A stretch of DNA of 57,872 bases from Synergistaceae bacterium (GCA_031277095.1 JAISLU010000110.1:1-57872); one strand, 5' to 3'; positions 42,204 through 51,490 are shown, counted from the stretch's first letter. Notes: a model not told the origin generated them from the sequence alone. Numbers and translations are program-made.

Positions 42204-43511
42204 ATGTCGACGGATATAGTTCGCCACTTCTTCCTCCGCGACGAGATTCTGTTCGCCGGTGGTCATGTTTTTCACGGTTACGGAGCCTTTCGCCAGCTCA
42301 TCGGCGCCGACGATACATGTCCAGGCGGCGCCGATCTTGTTGGCGCTTTTCATTTGCGCCTTGAAGCTGCGCGCGCCCCGCAAGGCGTCTCCCGCGTCCT
42401 GTTCGGCGGAGATTCCCTCCCTTCGCAGTTTGTGCGTTAAAATCTGCACGGCGCCACGGGCCGCTTCGTCTTGGGCGGCAACGTAAACTTCGGTTCGAGG
42501 CCTTTCTCCGAAGGAATTGCCCTGCTGTTCCATGACCAGCACGACGCGGTCGAACCCCGCCGCGAACCCCACGCCGGGCAGGTGTGGACCTCCGATGGAC
42601 TCCGCAAGGTTGTCGTAGCGCCCTCCTCCGCAGACGGCGTTTTGAGCGCCCAGCTCCCCCGACAAGATTTCGTAGGCCGTCTTGGTGTAATAATCCAGTC
42701 CGCGAACCAGCCTCTTGTCCAATTTGTAGGGAAAGTTCAAGCGGGCCAGCCCGGCCTTGACCTCTTCAAAGTGGGCCGCGCACTCGTCGCACAGGTGTTC
42801 GTAGATAGCGGGCGCGGAATCGGCGACGGCGCTGCACTCCGGGACCTTGCAGTCCAGTACCCGCAGGGGATTGCGGTCCAAGCGCCCAAGGCAGGTTTCG
42901 CACAGAGAGCTTTTCTTCGACGTAAAGTAATCGACCAGCACCTTGCGGTACTGAGGGCGGCACTTCGGGCATCCCACGGAGTTCGCGACGACCTCCAGGT
43001 TCCTGAGTCCCAGGCGGCGGAAAATTTCGGCGGATAGCGCGATGATTTCCACGTCGGCAACGGGGCCGGCCAGACCCAAGCACTCCGCGTCGAACTGGTA
43101 GAACTGTCGATAACGCCCTTTTTGCGGGCGCTCGTAGCGGAACATGGGACCCCAACACCAAAGTTTGCTGGACATGTTTTGTTCACACAGGCCGTGTTCC
43201 AGGGCGGCCCGGACCATGCCCGCCGTCGCCTCGGGGCGGAGGGTGACGCTCCGTCCCCCCCGGTCGACGAAGGTGTACATTTCTTTTTCCACGATATCCG
43301 TGGCGTCCCCCACTCCCCGGGAAAAAAGCTCGGTGTGCTCGAAAATAGGCAGATAAACCTCGGAGTATCCAAAATCAGCCATCGTCTGCGCCGTTACGCT
43401 CAAAACGTAAGCCCATTTCCACGACTCCTCGGGCAGGATATCTCGGATACCCCTCGGCGCTTTGTTTTGCGCCTCTATAGTTTCAATGGTTTTACTATCT
43501 GCAGTTTGCAT
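42186..43511 (-). CDS. hisS: Histidyl-tRNA synthetase
   Basis: The 441-aa class II synthetase has GIRDILPEESWKW, motif 2 (MFRYERPQKGRYRQFYQFD), the histidine-A signatures LVRGLDYYTKTAYE and GGGRYDNL, and a C-terminal anticodon-binding domain starting near residue 345. I start it at ATG 43511 (MQTADSK), 9 nt after AAGGAG; the ATG at 43529 has no ribosome site. It follows typA by 29 nt and is probably co-transcribed with it. Confidence 0.97.
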   Translation of the reverse strand: MQTADSKTIETIEAQNKAPRGIRDILPEESWKWAYVLSVTAQTMADFGYSEVYLPIFEHTELFSRGVGDATDIVEKEMYTFVDRGGRSVTLRPEATAGMVRAALEHGLCEQNMSSKLWCWGPMFRYERPQKGRYRQFYQFDAECLGLAGPVADVEIIALSAEIFRRLGLRNLEVVANSVGCPKCRPQYRKVLVDYFTSKKSSLCETCLGRLDRNPLRVLDCKVPECSAVADSAPAIYEHLCDECAAHFEEVKAGLARLNFPYKLDKRLVRGLDYYTKTAYEILSGELGAQNAVCGGGRYDNLAESIGGPHLPGVGFAAGFDRVVLVMEQQGNSFGERPRTEVYVAAQDEAARGAVQILTHKLRREGISAEQDAGDALRGARSFKAQMKSANKIGAAWTCIVGADELAKGSVTVKNMTTGEQNLVAEEEVANYIRRHEARLI

Positions 43512-43540
43512 GGCTGTTCGCTCCTTCATTTCTTATTTAT

Positions 43541-45439
43541 TTAGGCGCCCCGTCTGGCGGCTTTGCGGCGCTCCAGTTCGTCCAAAATCGCTTTCCGAAG
43601 GCGGATGGATTGGGGGGTCACCTCCACGAGTTCGTCGCTCTCGATCCACTCCATGGCTTTTTCCAGGGACATGCGCCGGGGAACGTCCAGTTTCGTCGTC
43701 AGTTCCTTGGTTGCGGAGCGATGATTCGTCTGCTGTTTTTTCTTCGTCGGGTTGCAGGGCATATCTCCGGGACGGCTGTTTTCACCGACGATCATTCCAT
43801 TGTAAACCGATTCCAGAGGCGCGATGAAAAGAGTACCGCGTTCTTGCAGGTTTTCCAGTTGATAGGCCGTGGCCTCGCCGGTGTCCAGGCTGACCAGTGC
43901 CCCACGGCTGCGGCTCGTCAGGTCCCCTGCCCAGAGGTTGTAGCCGACAAAGCAGTTGGACATGATCCCAAGCCCCCGGGTGTCGGTCAAAAATTCGCCC
44001 CTGTAGCCGATCAGCCCTCTCGTAGGAACCTCGAACTCGATCCGCAGAAGACCCCGCGCTTGATTTTCCACGTTTTTCACTTTGGCCTTCCGCTTCGCCA
44101 GTTTCTCGAAAACCACCCCCTGGTACTCGTCAGGAACGTCCACGATCAGTTGCTCATAAGGCTCCAGCACTTGCCCGCCGCGGGTTTCCGTGATGACTTC
44201 GGGCCTCGAAACGCAAAATTCCATGCCTTCACGGCGCATTTCTTCGATCAAGATACCGAGCTGCAGCTCGCCGCGGCCCGACACCTTGACTCCGTCGGGG
44301 CGGCCTAAATCTTCCATGCGCAGCGAGACGTTGACGTGCATCTCCCGCTCCAGACGAGCCTTGAGCTGCCGAAGGGTGACGGCCTGTCCCTCGCGCCCGG
44401 CGAAGGGGCCGGAGTTCACCAGAAAAAACATGGAGACGGTGGGTTCTTCGATGGACAAGGGAGGGAGGGGCTTTCCCTCGAGTTCGGGGGAGGAAAAAGT
44501 ATCGCCGATGTCGATCTCGTTGGAGCCCGTCAGCCACACGATATCGCCGGCCGTGACCTCCCCCACCTCCACGCGTTCCAAGCCGCGGGTAACCCACAAT
44601 TGGGCGACACGCGCGTTTTCCGTGCCCGTGGTTTCCCATTCCAAACCGGCGTGGTCCGCCGTCAACCATTTCGTAGAGGTTCGCAGAAAGGGCTCGCCTT
44701 TACGGATACTTCCCTGCAGGATCTTGCCGCAGCCGATGCGTCCCACGTACTCGTTCCACGCCAAGGTGCTGATCTGCATGAGGAAAGGAGCGTCCGGATC
44801 CACGTCGGGCGCCGGCACGTAATCGACGATAGCCTGGAAAAGATCGTCCATATTCCCTTTCGCCATCCGTTGAGTCCTGTCCAAAGACTGCAGAGCTTCC
44901 CAGTCTTTCAGGTCTTTCACTGCCCACCCGTCGAGTCCCGAACCGTAAAGCACAGGAAAGTCCGCCTGCTCGTCTGTGGCTCCCAGTTCAAAAAAAAGAT
45001 CGAAGGTGCTGTTGAGGGCGCCCTGAGGATTCGCCCCCTCCCGGTCCACCTTGTTGATGAAGAGAATAGGCTTCATGCCGATGGAAAGGGCATGTTTCAG
45101 GACATAGCGGGTTTGAGGCATGGGGCCCTCGTTGGCGTCGACGATCAAGATGACCGAGTCGACGGTGGAAAGAATACGCTCCACCTCTCCGGAAAAGTCA
45201 GCGTGCCCCGGGGTGTCAATGATGTTGATCAAATAGCCCCCCCACTCCACCGTACAGGGTTTCGAGCGAATGGTGATCCCCCGCTCCCGCTCCAGCGCCC
45301 CGCTGTCCATAACGCGTTCAACCGTTTTGGAGTGTTCTTTGAAGGTCTGCGCGGTCTTGAAAATGGAGTCGATAAGCGTGGTTTTGCCATGATCGATATG
45401 TGCCACGATAGCTAAATTACGAATCTTGTCTGCTTGCAT
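43541..45439 (-). CDS. typA: TypA/BipA translational GTPase
   Basis: The 632-aa GTPase has the G1 motif [24 protein letters not shown] (G3), [10 protein letters not shown] (G4), then EF-G-like domains with [18 protein letters not shown] and the BipA-specific [21 protein letters not shown] region. It acts on ribosomes under stress and helps 50S assembly. The open frame begins at 45496, but the family starts near [12 protein letters not shown], so I use ATG 45439, 12 nt after GGGAGG. A run of TAAA follows its stop. Confidence 0.95.
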   Translation of the reverse strand: MQADKIRNLAIVAHIDHGKTTLIDSIFKTAQTFKEHSKTVERVMDSGALERERGITIRSKPCTVEWGGYLINIIDTPGHADFSGEVERILSTVDSVILIVDANEGPMPQTRYVLKHALSIGMKPILFINKVDREGANPQGALNSTFDLFFELGATDEQADFPVLYGSGLDGWAVKDLKDWEALQSLDRTQRMAKGNMDDLFQAIVDYVPAPDVDPDAPFLMQISTLAWNEYVGRIGCGKILQGSIRKGEPFLRTSTKWLTADHAGLEWETTGTENARVAQLWVTRGLERVEVGEVTAGDIVWLTGSNEIDIGDTFSSPELEGKPLPPLSIEEPTVSMFFLVNSGPFAGREGQAVTLRQLKARLEREMHVNVSLRMEDLGRPDGVKVSGRGELQLGILIEEMRREGMEFCVSRPEVITETRGGQVLEPYEQLIVDVPDEYQGVVFEKLAKRKAKVKNVENQARGLLRIEFEVPTRGLIGYRGEFLTDTRGLGIMSNCFVGYNLWAGDLTSRSRGALVSLDTGEATAYQLENLQERGTLFIAPLESVYNGMIVGENSRPGDMPCNPTKKKQQTNHRSATKELTTKLDVPRRMSLEKAMEWIESDELVEVTPQSIRLRKAILDELERRKAARRGA

Positions 45440-45761
45440 TGTGCCTGTGCTGCCTCCCGATACAAAAATCCTCTCGATCGCTTCGATCTTAGGCATTGTA
45501 ACCGAAAGTCACGGAACTCGCCACTTTTATAGAAGGGTCGGTACTCGATTGTTTGGTCGATCGCTTTGCCTACGGGACCTACGGTCGAACCAAAGAACCC
45601 CCAAAACCGCGAGATGGAAGTGTGAAATTTAAAATAAAAGCAGTAATATAAGTTATTTAGGAATCGAAAACGGAATCACCAAAAGGTGTAGGATTCGATT
45701 TTAGCTCAGAGCGTGTTTTAAAAGTCTCCAAGTTCATGCAAGACGGCGGAGCATAAGGTTA
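45440..45761. other. Intergenic gap with no gene seen
   Basis: It holds a TATAAA box on the minus strand (45531-45526), a possible typA -10 with a poor -35, an imperfect hairpin around 45558-45596 (TTTGGTCGA / TCGAACCAAA) and a small stem at 45672-45696 with loop AAAA. There is no recognisable flagellin N-terminal coding sequence in any frame, although a flagellin body follows at once. Confidence 0.6.
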
Positions 45762-46922
45762 ATCATCTACGTCAACGAAAAGAATGGTGTGGTCTATACG
45801 GGCGATATCGTTTTGAGCCTGACCAAGGACTTCGAGACGAGAATCACAGATGCGAATATCGGCAATGTGCTGGCATCTTTCACGGCCGCCTATGTAGGGC
45901 AGGTGGTCAAAGGCGACGTCAAACTGGGAGATCTCGACAAGTTCTGGAATTCCGAGGGGCGTTTCCTGCTGAAGGACGCCCAGACCCTCACCATCACCCA
46001 GGGCGACGGCACGCGGACCAGCGTCACGCTCTACGCCACCGACACTCTGCAGGATATGGCCACGAAGCTGAACGAGGCGATCGGCAAGCAACTGGGCCAG
46101 TCACGCCTGCTGACTACGAACGCCGACGACGACGCGGCCAAGCAGTTTGTCTCGTTTGTCAACGATAAAAAAGACGGCACCTCCGAAGCCGTGGATGGGA
46201 CGTTTGTCATCCGCTCTATCATTGCGGGCGACAACGGCAAGATCAATTTCGCCGGCGACGAAGAGCTCCTCAACAAGCTCTCCCTGAACGTGATCCAGTC
46301 GGCCGCCGAGAACACCTTCACGGTCAGCGTCTGGGACGCACACAGCGGCAAGTCTGTTGCCAGCAGCGTCAAGATCACGGGCAATAAACTGATCGGTGTA
46401 GTCAACGATAACGTCGATGTCATCTTCGACCCGATGGCCAACGTCAAGGCCGAGTGGGACGACGCAACGAAGTCCTTTACGCTCAGTAAGGAGACAGGCT
46501 CCTACACGACCATCCTTCACCTTGCGGACAACACGACGGTTTTCCAGATCGGAGCCAATGAGGGTGAAGATATGGGTGTCAGCTTCGGCGACATGCGCTC
46601 CGAGGCACTGGGTCTGAACGCCGTTCTCGTCACCGACCGGGAGGCGGCGGCCCGGTCCATCACCATCATCGACAACGCCATCGACAAGGTGTCCATGCAG
46701 AGGGCGAAGCTGGGCGCGTACCAGAACCGTCTGGAACACACCATCACCAACCTGACCGTAGCGGGGGAAAACCTGACGGCGGCGGAAAGCCGTATCCGCG
46801 ATGTCGATATGGCCAAGGAAATGATGAACTTCACCAAGCTCCAGATCATGCTCCAGGCCGGGACCAGTATGCTGGCGCAGGCCAACACCCTGCCCCAAAA
46901 CGTCCTGAGCCTGCTGCGCTAG
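45762..46922 (+). pseudogene. Flagellin lacking its N-terminal D0/D1 region (truncated gene or silent cassette)
   Basis: The frame codes for the later part of the variable region and a complete C-terminal flagellin domain (ARSITIIDNAIDKVSMQRAK, YQNRLEHTITNLTVAGENL, and the end MLAQANTLPQNVLSLLR). The roughly 150 N-terminal residues that every exported, polymerising flagellin needs are absent. Homology-like sequence seems to start near IIYVNEKNGVVYTGDIVL; upstream the frame runs on for 19 codons without a start and then hits TAG at 45702. The only start codon, GTG 45789, has no ribosome site. A full-length copy is expected elsewhere. GC content is higher than in neighbouring gaps. An assembly break within a multi-copy flagellin family is an alternative. 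Confidence 0.85.
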
Positions 46923-46935
46923 GGCGAGTAATCGA

Positions 46936-46981
46936 AAAGCTCAGGGGCGGGCAAGGGGCGCCTCCCTGCCCCCTGAGCTTT
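46936..46981 (+). terminator. Hairpin after the flagellin gene
   Basis: AAAGCTCAGGGG (46936-46947) pairs with CCCCTGAGCTTT (46970-46981), a perfect 12-bp stem. There is no T-run. The right arm, CCCCCTGAGCTT, recurs in the G-rich repeats at 47528-47676 and 52919-52990. Confidence 0.7.
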
Positions 46982-47002
46982 AGATCGAGGTGAGGTTACA
47001 CC

Positions 47003-47395
47003 GTGGATATCAAACTACCGGACGCGTTTTTCACACCCGACTCCCGGAGCGGGTTTCAACCCGGCGGGTTCTCCGATGAGATCCTGCAGAGCAGACCCAA
47101 CGCGGCCTTCCCCTCACCCGTCGAGGCAGTGAACGACGCAAGCAACACCGAGCCCCAGATAGACGAGGAAGATTACGAGATTCTTGTGGCCCTGATGGAC
47201 CAAACGGCGGAACTGCTGTCCCACTTCGACCGTAAGCTGAAATACGAGGTCATCGAAGACGCGGGCATAGTTCAAATCCAGGTAATCGACAACCGCGACG
47301 GCCGCGTCCTCCGCAAAATCCCCGCGGACGAGGTGATCAAGTTCGTCGAGAGCCTCCGAGAGCAACTGGACAACCACATGGACATCCGGGCATAA
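47003..47395 (+). CDS. flaG: FlaG-family flagellar protein
   Basis: The 130-aa protein has a poorly conserved Pro/Ser-rich first half and the FlaG domain in the second (HFDRKLKYEVIEDAG, IVQIQVIDNRDGRVLRKIPADEV). FlaG proteins affect filament length or flagellin stability. A GTG start at 47003 has GAGG 7 nt upstream. It lies 80 bp behind the truncated flagellin and ends with a strong intrinsic terminator, so it would be lowly expressed if the flagellin promoter has been lost. Confidence 0.92.
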   Translation: MDIKLPDAFFTPDSRSGFQPGGFSDEILQSRPNAAFPSPVEAVNDASNTEPQIDEEDYEILVALMDQTAELLSHFDRKLKYEVIEDAGIVQIQVIDNRDGRVLRKIPADEVIKFVESLREQLDNHMDIRA

Positions 47396-47421
47396 GAAAA
47401 AAGAAAACGGCACCAAAACTC

Positions 47422-47451
47422 AGGCCGGGCTCTTCGGGGTTCGGCCTTTTC
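47422..47451 (+). terminator. Intrinsic terminator after flaG with UUCG tetraloop
   Basis: An 11-bp stem AGGCCGGGCTC / GGGTTCGGCCT (with G-U pairs) closed by C(TTCG)G, followed by TTTTCT. This is a textbook Rho-independent terminator. Confidence 0.9.
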
Positions 47452-47527
47452 TATAAGAAAGAATATCCAGCGAGCTACCGGGGGGCCAGCCCTTGAGCAT
47501 CGATGCACTTGACAAGCTCAACCCTCG

Positions 47528-47676
47528 ATCTGAAAACCCGGGGGGGTCTCGGGGGGCAACGAACCCCGAAGAGGTGAACGAGCCCCGCCCCCTTGAATCT
47601 GAAAACCTGGGGGGTCTCGGGGGGGCCAGTGAGGACCCCGCAGGGGCCGAACGAGCCCTGCCCCCCTGAGCTTCAA
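47528..47676. repeat. Two tandem copies of a G-rich palindromic repeat
   Basis: Copy 1 (47528-47593) and copy 2 (47597-47676) each run TCTGAAAACC-GGGGGGTCTC, GGGGGG, a variable middle with its own small hairpin, GAACGAGCCC, then GCCCCC(C)TTGA or TGAGCTT. The outer G6 and C6 blocks can pair. A third copy lies at 52919-52990. The long G-runs on one strand could also form quadruplexes. Confidence 0.85.
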
Positions 47677-47696
47677 TGTAGGAGGTCTCTCTATAA

Positions 47697-48131
47697 ATGA
47701 CGCACAAAATACCGGTGAATTTGGTGTTGAGCCGCATGACGAACCGGTCGAAGGGGAGTTTGCAGGTCATCATCGACGAAATGGCGCACCTGGCCAAGGC
47801 GCGGGAGTTCTCCTCCACGCTGGACACGGTGATAAAACTCTTCGAGGCCAGCGACATAGGCAAACAGGTCATCGCATCCCAGGTGCGAAAGCTGATCTCG
47901 ATGACCCAAAATCTGCTGGAGGACCGCAAGAACCTCCGCTCGGTCCTGAAAGAATCCCGAGGCGTGCTGTCGGAGTGGGACGAGTGGCTGGAGGTCAGCG
48001 AGGGCGGCGCGACGGAAGAGGAGCTGCAGGAGCGCCTGGAGTCTCTCGCCACCGCCATGTCCCGCCTCCGCGAAGCCCAGGATAGCTACGAAAACCTCGT
48101 TTTGCAGAAGCTGACAAAGACGAAAGAGTGA
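47697..48131 (+). CDS. Uncharacterised 144-aa coiled-coil protein behind flaG
   Basis: I do not recognise this protein. It is fully helical in appearance, with heptad patterns (EELQERLESLATAMSRLREAQDSYENLVLQKL), no membrane segment and a charge balance like small chaperones. The ATG at 47697 has AGGAGG at a rather long 11-nt spacing. Its position after flagellin and flaG is where fliS or a FliT-like chaperone is often found, so a flagellar export role is possible by context only. Confidence 0.7.
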   Translation: MTHKIPVNLVLSRMTNRSKGSLQVIIDEMAHLAKAREFSSTLDTVIKLFEASDIGKQVIASQVRKLISMTQNLLEDRKNLRSVLKESRGVLSEWDEWLEVSEGGATEEELQERLESLATAMSRLREAQDSYENLVLQKLTKTKE

Positions 48132-48259
48132 CGGCTGCCATAGTCCCAAGGGAAATATATAGAGCAATTCACTTATTTTTAGCTATTCTAACTTTAGGCT
48201 TTTTATCTCATTTCACTATATCGCCTGATTTGAGAAGGAGCGGGTCGCAATTTGCAATT
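48132..48259. other. AT-rich gap between convergent genes
   Basis: The 128 bp hold several T-runs (TTATTTTTAGC, GGCTTTTTATC) that could end transcription from either side, and a 7-nt duplication AAATTGC x 2 (minus strand) at the DHH gene stop. Base composition is clearly more AT-rich than around it. Confidence 0.5.
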
Positions 48260-50212
48260 TCAAAGGATCTCGTAGGTCATTTTGAAAATTTCCTGACTCA
48301 CGATGCCATGATTGTTGGGGACGTACTGCAACAGCCAGTCCTTTGCCCCTCCCTGCAGACGCCCTCTTTCGTCGGACAGATCCACCATAAAGGGCTCCTC
48401 GACCTGCAAAGCAAAGACGGGGAAGGCTTTTTTGCTGTATTTCCCGTTTTCCCCGGGGGCGATGTCGTCCGCGGGAACGTAGACCTCCATGAAATGCTGA
48501 AGCGCCACGGGCCACGCTTCGTCCCCGCTGCCTTTGAGCAGGGCGTCGCCTTTCCGGTAAGAGACGGTTCCCTCCCGCGTTTCCATCACTCCGTTCTCGC
48601 TGGCGAAGGTCACCGGTACCGGAATATCTTTTTTTACGGCGCGGACGCAGCGAGGATCGGAAGAAATGTCCTCGCCGGTAAAATCCCGGATATAAAGCCC
48701 GTCAAACACGTCGGCGGTGACCACGTACAAGTCGTCGGGGGAGAGTTTGACGATCCAGTCGTTGACGTTCCCCAGAAGGTAGTTTTCCGCGTCCCAGCGG
48801 GTGAACACCTTGACGCCGCTTTTGAGCCGCATGGCCGACACGTGGCCGCCCCCTCCCACGCAGACCTTGGCGTATTCCGGCAGAGAAATGCGGGTCCCCG
48901 CGTTGTGGTCCAGGATCGTGGGGGGATAGGAGATGGGCAGGGAGAAAGGTTCGTCCACCACGGCGTAGGATTCCTCGAATTTCTCCCGCTGCATGGGATA
49001 AACTTCGCCCTTTATGCCGATCATCAAGATCATGTCCTCGTTGGTGGTGATGTCCACGTCGCCCTCGAGCATACGGATCTGAAGTTTCGTCCGTTTTTCG
49101 AACAGCTCCCGGCAGGGAACGAATCCCAGCTTCACGGGCAGTTTACGATAATTTTTCATGGCGTCGATGTCCAATTTCTGGTTCACCGCGGGGGACAGGT
49201 TCATGCAGTCGATGACCTGGTAGCGGCCCAGATATTCCCTGAGGCGCCGGGTGAAAAATTCGGTGAGGGGACACTCGCCGAAACGAGCGGCGTATTTCAC
49301 CCCCGATATGAGCCCGCCCGCTTTCTCCCGGTGGCCGCCTCCCCATCCCACGTCGTGGGCCAGCCCTATCGTCAGGTCCGAGGCCTTCACCTCCCGGATG
49401 GCAGTGCGCACCGAAAATTTGATCCTGTCGTCCACCGCCGAAAAAGCCACCACCACGTCCACCACGTCCACCTGCATCGCCAGGTCGCTGACGAAACCCA
49501 AAAGGTTGGGATCGCAGGGAGGAGTGGAGATGATCATGAAACGGCCCTGGGGGTCGTAAAAGTTCTCCTTCAAGACGGTGGAGACGATGTGGAGATCGTT
49601 CAAAGAAAGGTTGGAATGCTTGAGTTTCCGCAATATGCTTTCATCGGGGTAGAGCATGTCTCTCATATCGTAGTCCAGGGGGTGACAGACCTCCGCGAAA
49701 TTGTCGGTGTCGCAAAAAAGCCCGTAATACAAAGCCGTGGCCAAACGCGAGTCGATGGCGAAGGACTCCTGGGTCAGAAGCACCCAGACCAGGGTGGAGC
49801 AGCTCCCCAGAGAAGGGCGCAAATCGCACAGCTGCGGCAGGCTGCTTTCCTGTATGTGATGGTCTATGACGGCCACGTGGGGCGCGTTCACCTTCATGAC
49901 GTTGGTGGCGCCATGCTGACAGTCCACCGTGACCAGCAGCCCGTCCCATTCTTTCAAATCGGGCAGGTACTCCACGGGAATCTCCAGCGTTTCCACCATC
50001 CCCGTCAGGTTCGGTTTCGTGATGGGGGCCGGCCCGCCGTAGAAAAATTTGGGCGTTTTCTTCCCCTTTTTCCTGATTGAAACGGGGTTGGATTGGAAGT
50101 TGGACTGAAAATAATAGTAAAGCCCAAGGCCCGCCGCGAGGGTATCGGCGTCCGGGTTGTCGTGGCACTGGATCGCAACAGAGTCGTAAGACAAGAGATC
50201 GGACAACTTCAT
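48260..50212 (-). CDS. DHH/DHHA1 phosphoesterase with four C-terminal repeat modules
   Basis: The 650-aa protein has an N-terminal DHH domain with all usual metal motifs: HDNPDAD (17-23), VDCQ (96-99), DHH (117-119) and D169 in GLFCDTDNF, and a DHHA1 domain with GWGGGHREKAGG (289-300). Related enzymes cleave pAp, short RNAs or cyclic dinucleotides. Residues 380-650 are different: four stretches of exactly 26 residues (391-416, 482-507, 553-578, 622-647) share D-W/A-I/L near the start, F at position 22 and Y at position 26, like the PGDYG-type module as I remember it. The gene lies 12 nt after the TIR gene and shares its transcript. Confidence 0.88.
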   Translation of the reverse strand: MKLSDLLSYDSVAIQCHDNPDADTLAAGLGLYYYFQSNFQSNPVSIRKKGKKTPKFFYGGPAPITKPNLTGMVETLEIPVEYLPDLKEWDGLLVTVDCQHGATNVMKVNAPHVAVIDHHIQESSLPQLCDLRPSLGSCSTLVWVLLTQESFAIDSRLATALYYGLFCDTDNFAEVCHPLDYDMRDMLYPDESILRKLKHSNLSLNDLHIVSTVLKENFYDPQGRFMIISTPPCDPNLLGFVSDLAMQVDVVDVVVAFSAVDDRIKFSVRTAIREVKASDLTIGLAHDVGWGGGHREKAGGLISGVKYAARFGECPLTEFFTRRLREYLGRYQVIDCMNLSPAVNQKLDIDAMKNYRKLPVKLGFVPCRELFEKRTKLQIRMLEGDVDITTNEDMILMIGIKGEVYPMQREKFEESYAVVDEPFSLPISYPPTILDHNAGTRISLPEYAKVCVGGGGHVSAMRLKSGVKVFTRWDAENYLLGNVNDWIVKLSPDDLYVVTADVFDGLYIRDFTGEDISSDPRCVRAVKKDIPVPVTFASENGVMETREGTVSYRKGDALLKGSGDEAWPVALQHFMEVYVPADDIAPGENGKYSKKAFPVFALQVEEPFMVDLSDERGRLQGGAKDWLLQYVPNNHGIVSQEIFKMTYEIL

Positions 50213-50224
50213 GGCGTACCTGGG

Positions 50225-51322
50225 CTAATAAAATTTACTTCTGAAAAACGCAACCAGCATATCCACAAACAGCAGCCCGCTGCTTCCCGCCGCCGCCCAA
50301 AACCCCGCGGTCTGCACCTCTTCGGGCAGCACGGGCAGGTTCAGCGCCAAAATGGCTTTGTAGTTCAGCACGTAGGGAATCCGCAGCCAAGCACCGGCCT
50401 GGGCTATCCACACCACCCAGATTTTGAAGCTGTCGAGATGGACCACCCAGATCAGCCACCCCAAGAGGAAAGTCCAATAAAGCAGCGACTGCAGAAAGAG
50501 GAGGGTTCGCCCACGGCTGAAAAGGGAGTAGGGCCCGCTGAAGCGCCGGGCAAAATACCAACGAATGATCACCGTCGGAATGATCCAATAAATAAACGTC
50601 TCGGGGGCGAAAAACATTTGGGACCCCGACTGCAGGTAAATCTGAATGAGTTCCGTGAGATTGGTGAAAAGGACTATTCTCAGCAGCCATTTCAAAGAGA
50701 AAGAAGAAGCCGTGGGGACCCCGCTGGCGTGCCCCAGAACTCTGGGAGTCTCTTCCATGTACGCGGGCTTTTCGGGTTTCTTCGCGGTTTTACGGTGGAA
50801 AAAGTTTCGCACTACGCCCTCTTCTTCGCCGCTCTCCTCCAAGTCTCGGGAAACCGGGGCCACGGGCACCAGGCTCGACGGACTTTTCCCGCTTTCTTCC
50901 CAGTTCTGGGCCAGCCATTTGCATATTTTGAAGGTGATGAGCTGAGGGTTGTTTCCCTCCAGCCCCTGGGTGGAGTGCAATATCAAAGACAAACCCGGGG
51001 GCAGGACGTTCATGCCCTCCAGATAAATGGGAATCACCTTCACTTTTTTGCCGAGGGCGAACTCCACTTCCGACCGAACGTATTGGGAAGCCATAGAAGC
51101 CTTCGTGACGAAAACGATAAAGACCTTGCTCGCCAGAATGGCGTTTGCGATTTCGTCGGACCAAAGGGAACTGACGTCGATATTTTTGTCGTACCATACC
51201 TTATACCCGCTGGCAATGATCCCGTCAATCACCGTGGAGACGACAGACACATCCTCGTGGGCATAACTGACGAAAATAAAAGGACCCCCTCCGATTTTGC
51301 ACGGAGCCAAATTGTATTCCAT
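50225..51322 (-). CDS. TIR-domain protein with C-terminal membrane segments
   Basis: The 365-aa protein begins with a TIR_2-type domain (about 14-108): FVSYAHED (17-24), KVWYD (41-45), and YVRSEVEFAL, where E85 sits at the position of the catalytic glutamate of NAD-cleaving TIRs; VIPIYLEGM ends the domain. A charged linker (140-205) leads to about five membrane segments (208-230, 241-258, 274-296, 299-318, 340-360). TIR domains in bacteria cleave NAD or make cADPR-like signals; combined with membrane segments they can be effectors. The ATG at 51322 has a weak ribosome site (GGCAGG). First gene of a two-gene unit with the DHH protein. Confidence 0.9.
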   Translation of the reverse strand: MEYNLAPCKIGGGPFIFVSYAHEDVSVVSTVIDGIIASGYKVWYDKNIDVSSLWSDEIANAILASKVFIVFVTKASMASQYVRSEVEFALGKKVKVIPIYLEGMNVLPPGLSLILHSTQGLEGNNPQLITFKICKWLAQNWEESGKSPSSLVPVAPVSRDLEESGEEEGVVRNFFHRKTAKKPEKPAYMEETPRVLGHASGVPTASSFSLKWLLRIVLFTNLTELIQIYLQSGSQMFFAPETFIYWIIPTVIIRWYFARRFSGPYSLFSRGRTLLFLQSLLYWTFLLGWLIWVVHLDSFKIWVVWIAQAGAWLRIPYVLNYKAILALNLPVLPEEVQTAGFWAAAGSSGLLFVDMLVAFFRSKFY

Positions 51323-51403
51323 ACCTGCCGTCCCTCAGCTTTCGTCCATCGGGAATTTCCCGAACACACAAATAAATTCATAGCACGAATTCCAGTTTTC
51401 CAC

Positions 51404-51466
51404 TATGAACCTTTCGATTATGAACCTTTATAAACCTTTCAATTGTAAATCTTTTAATATATGAAT
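51404..51466. repeat. Degenerate 12-15-nt tandem repeat in the TIR leader
   Basis: Plus-strand units ACTATGAACCTTTCG, ATTATGAACCTTT, ATAAACCTTTCA and ATTGTAAATCTTTT. The tract would be part of the 5' leader of the TIR transcript. Confidence 0.65.
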
Positions 51467-51484
51467 CTAGCCATCCTTGCGTAT

Positions 51485-51490
51485 ATTATA
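51485..51490 (-). promoter_or_regulatory. Candidate promoter of the TIR-DHH unit (-10 box)
   Basis: A perfect TATAAT (minus strand) lies about 165 nt upstream of the TIR start in the 329-nt gap after the DUF819 gene. The -35 area (TTTCAA) is poor. Between it and the gene are degenerate repeats (TATGAACCTTTCGAT, TATGAACCTTTATAA, AACCTTTCAATT). Confidence 0.45.

Noticed and set aside
45440-45761. Flagellin N-terminal part in another frame upstream of the truncated gene
   Set aside because: I translated the in-frame run and looked at the other frames; no flagellin N-terminal pattern appears.
48128-50080. 650-codon plus-strand open frame opposite the DHH gene
   Set aside because: Its product has no recognisable domain and a composition typical of antisense reading; the minus strand has intact DHH motifs.
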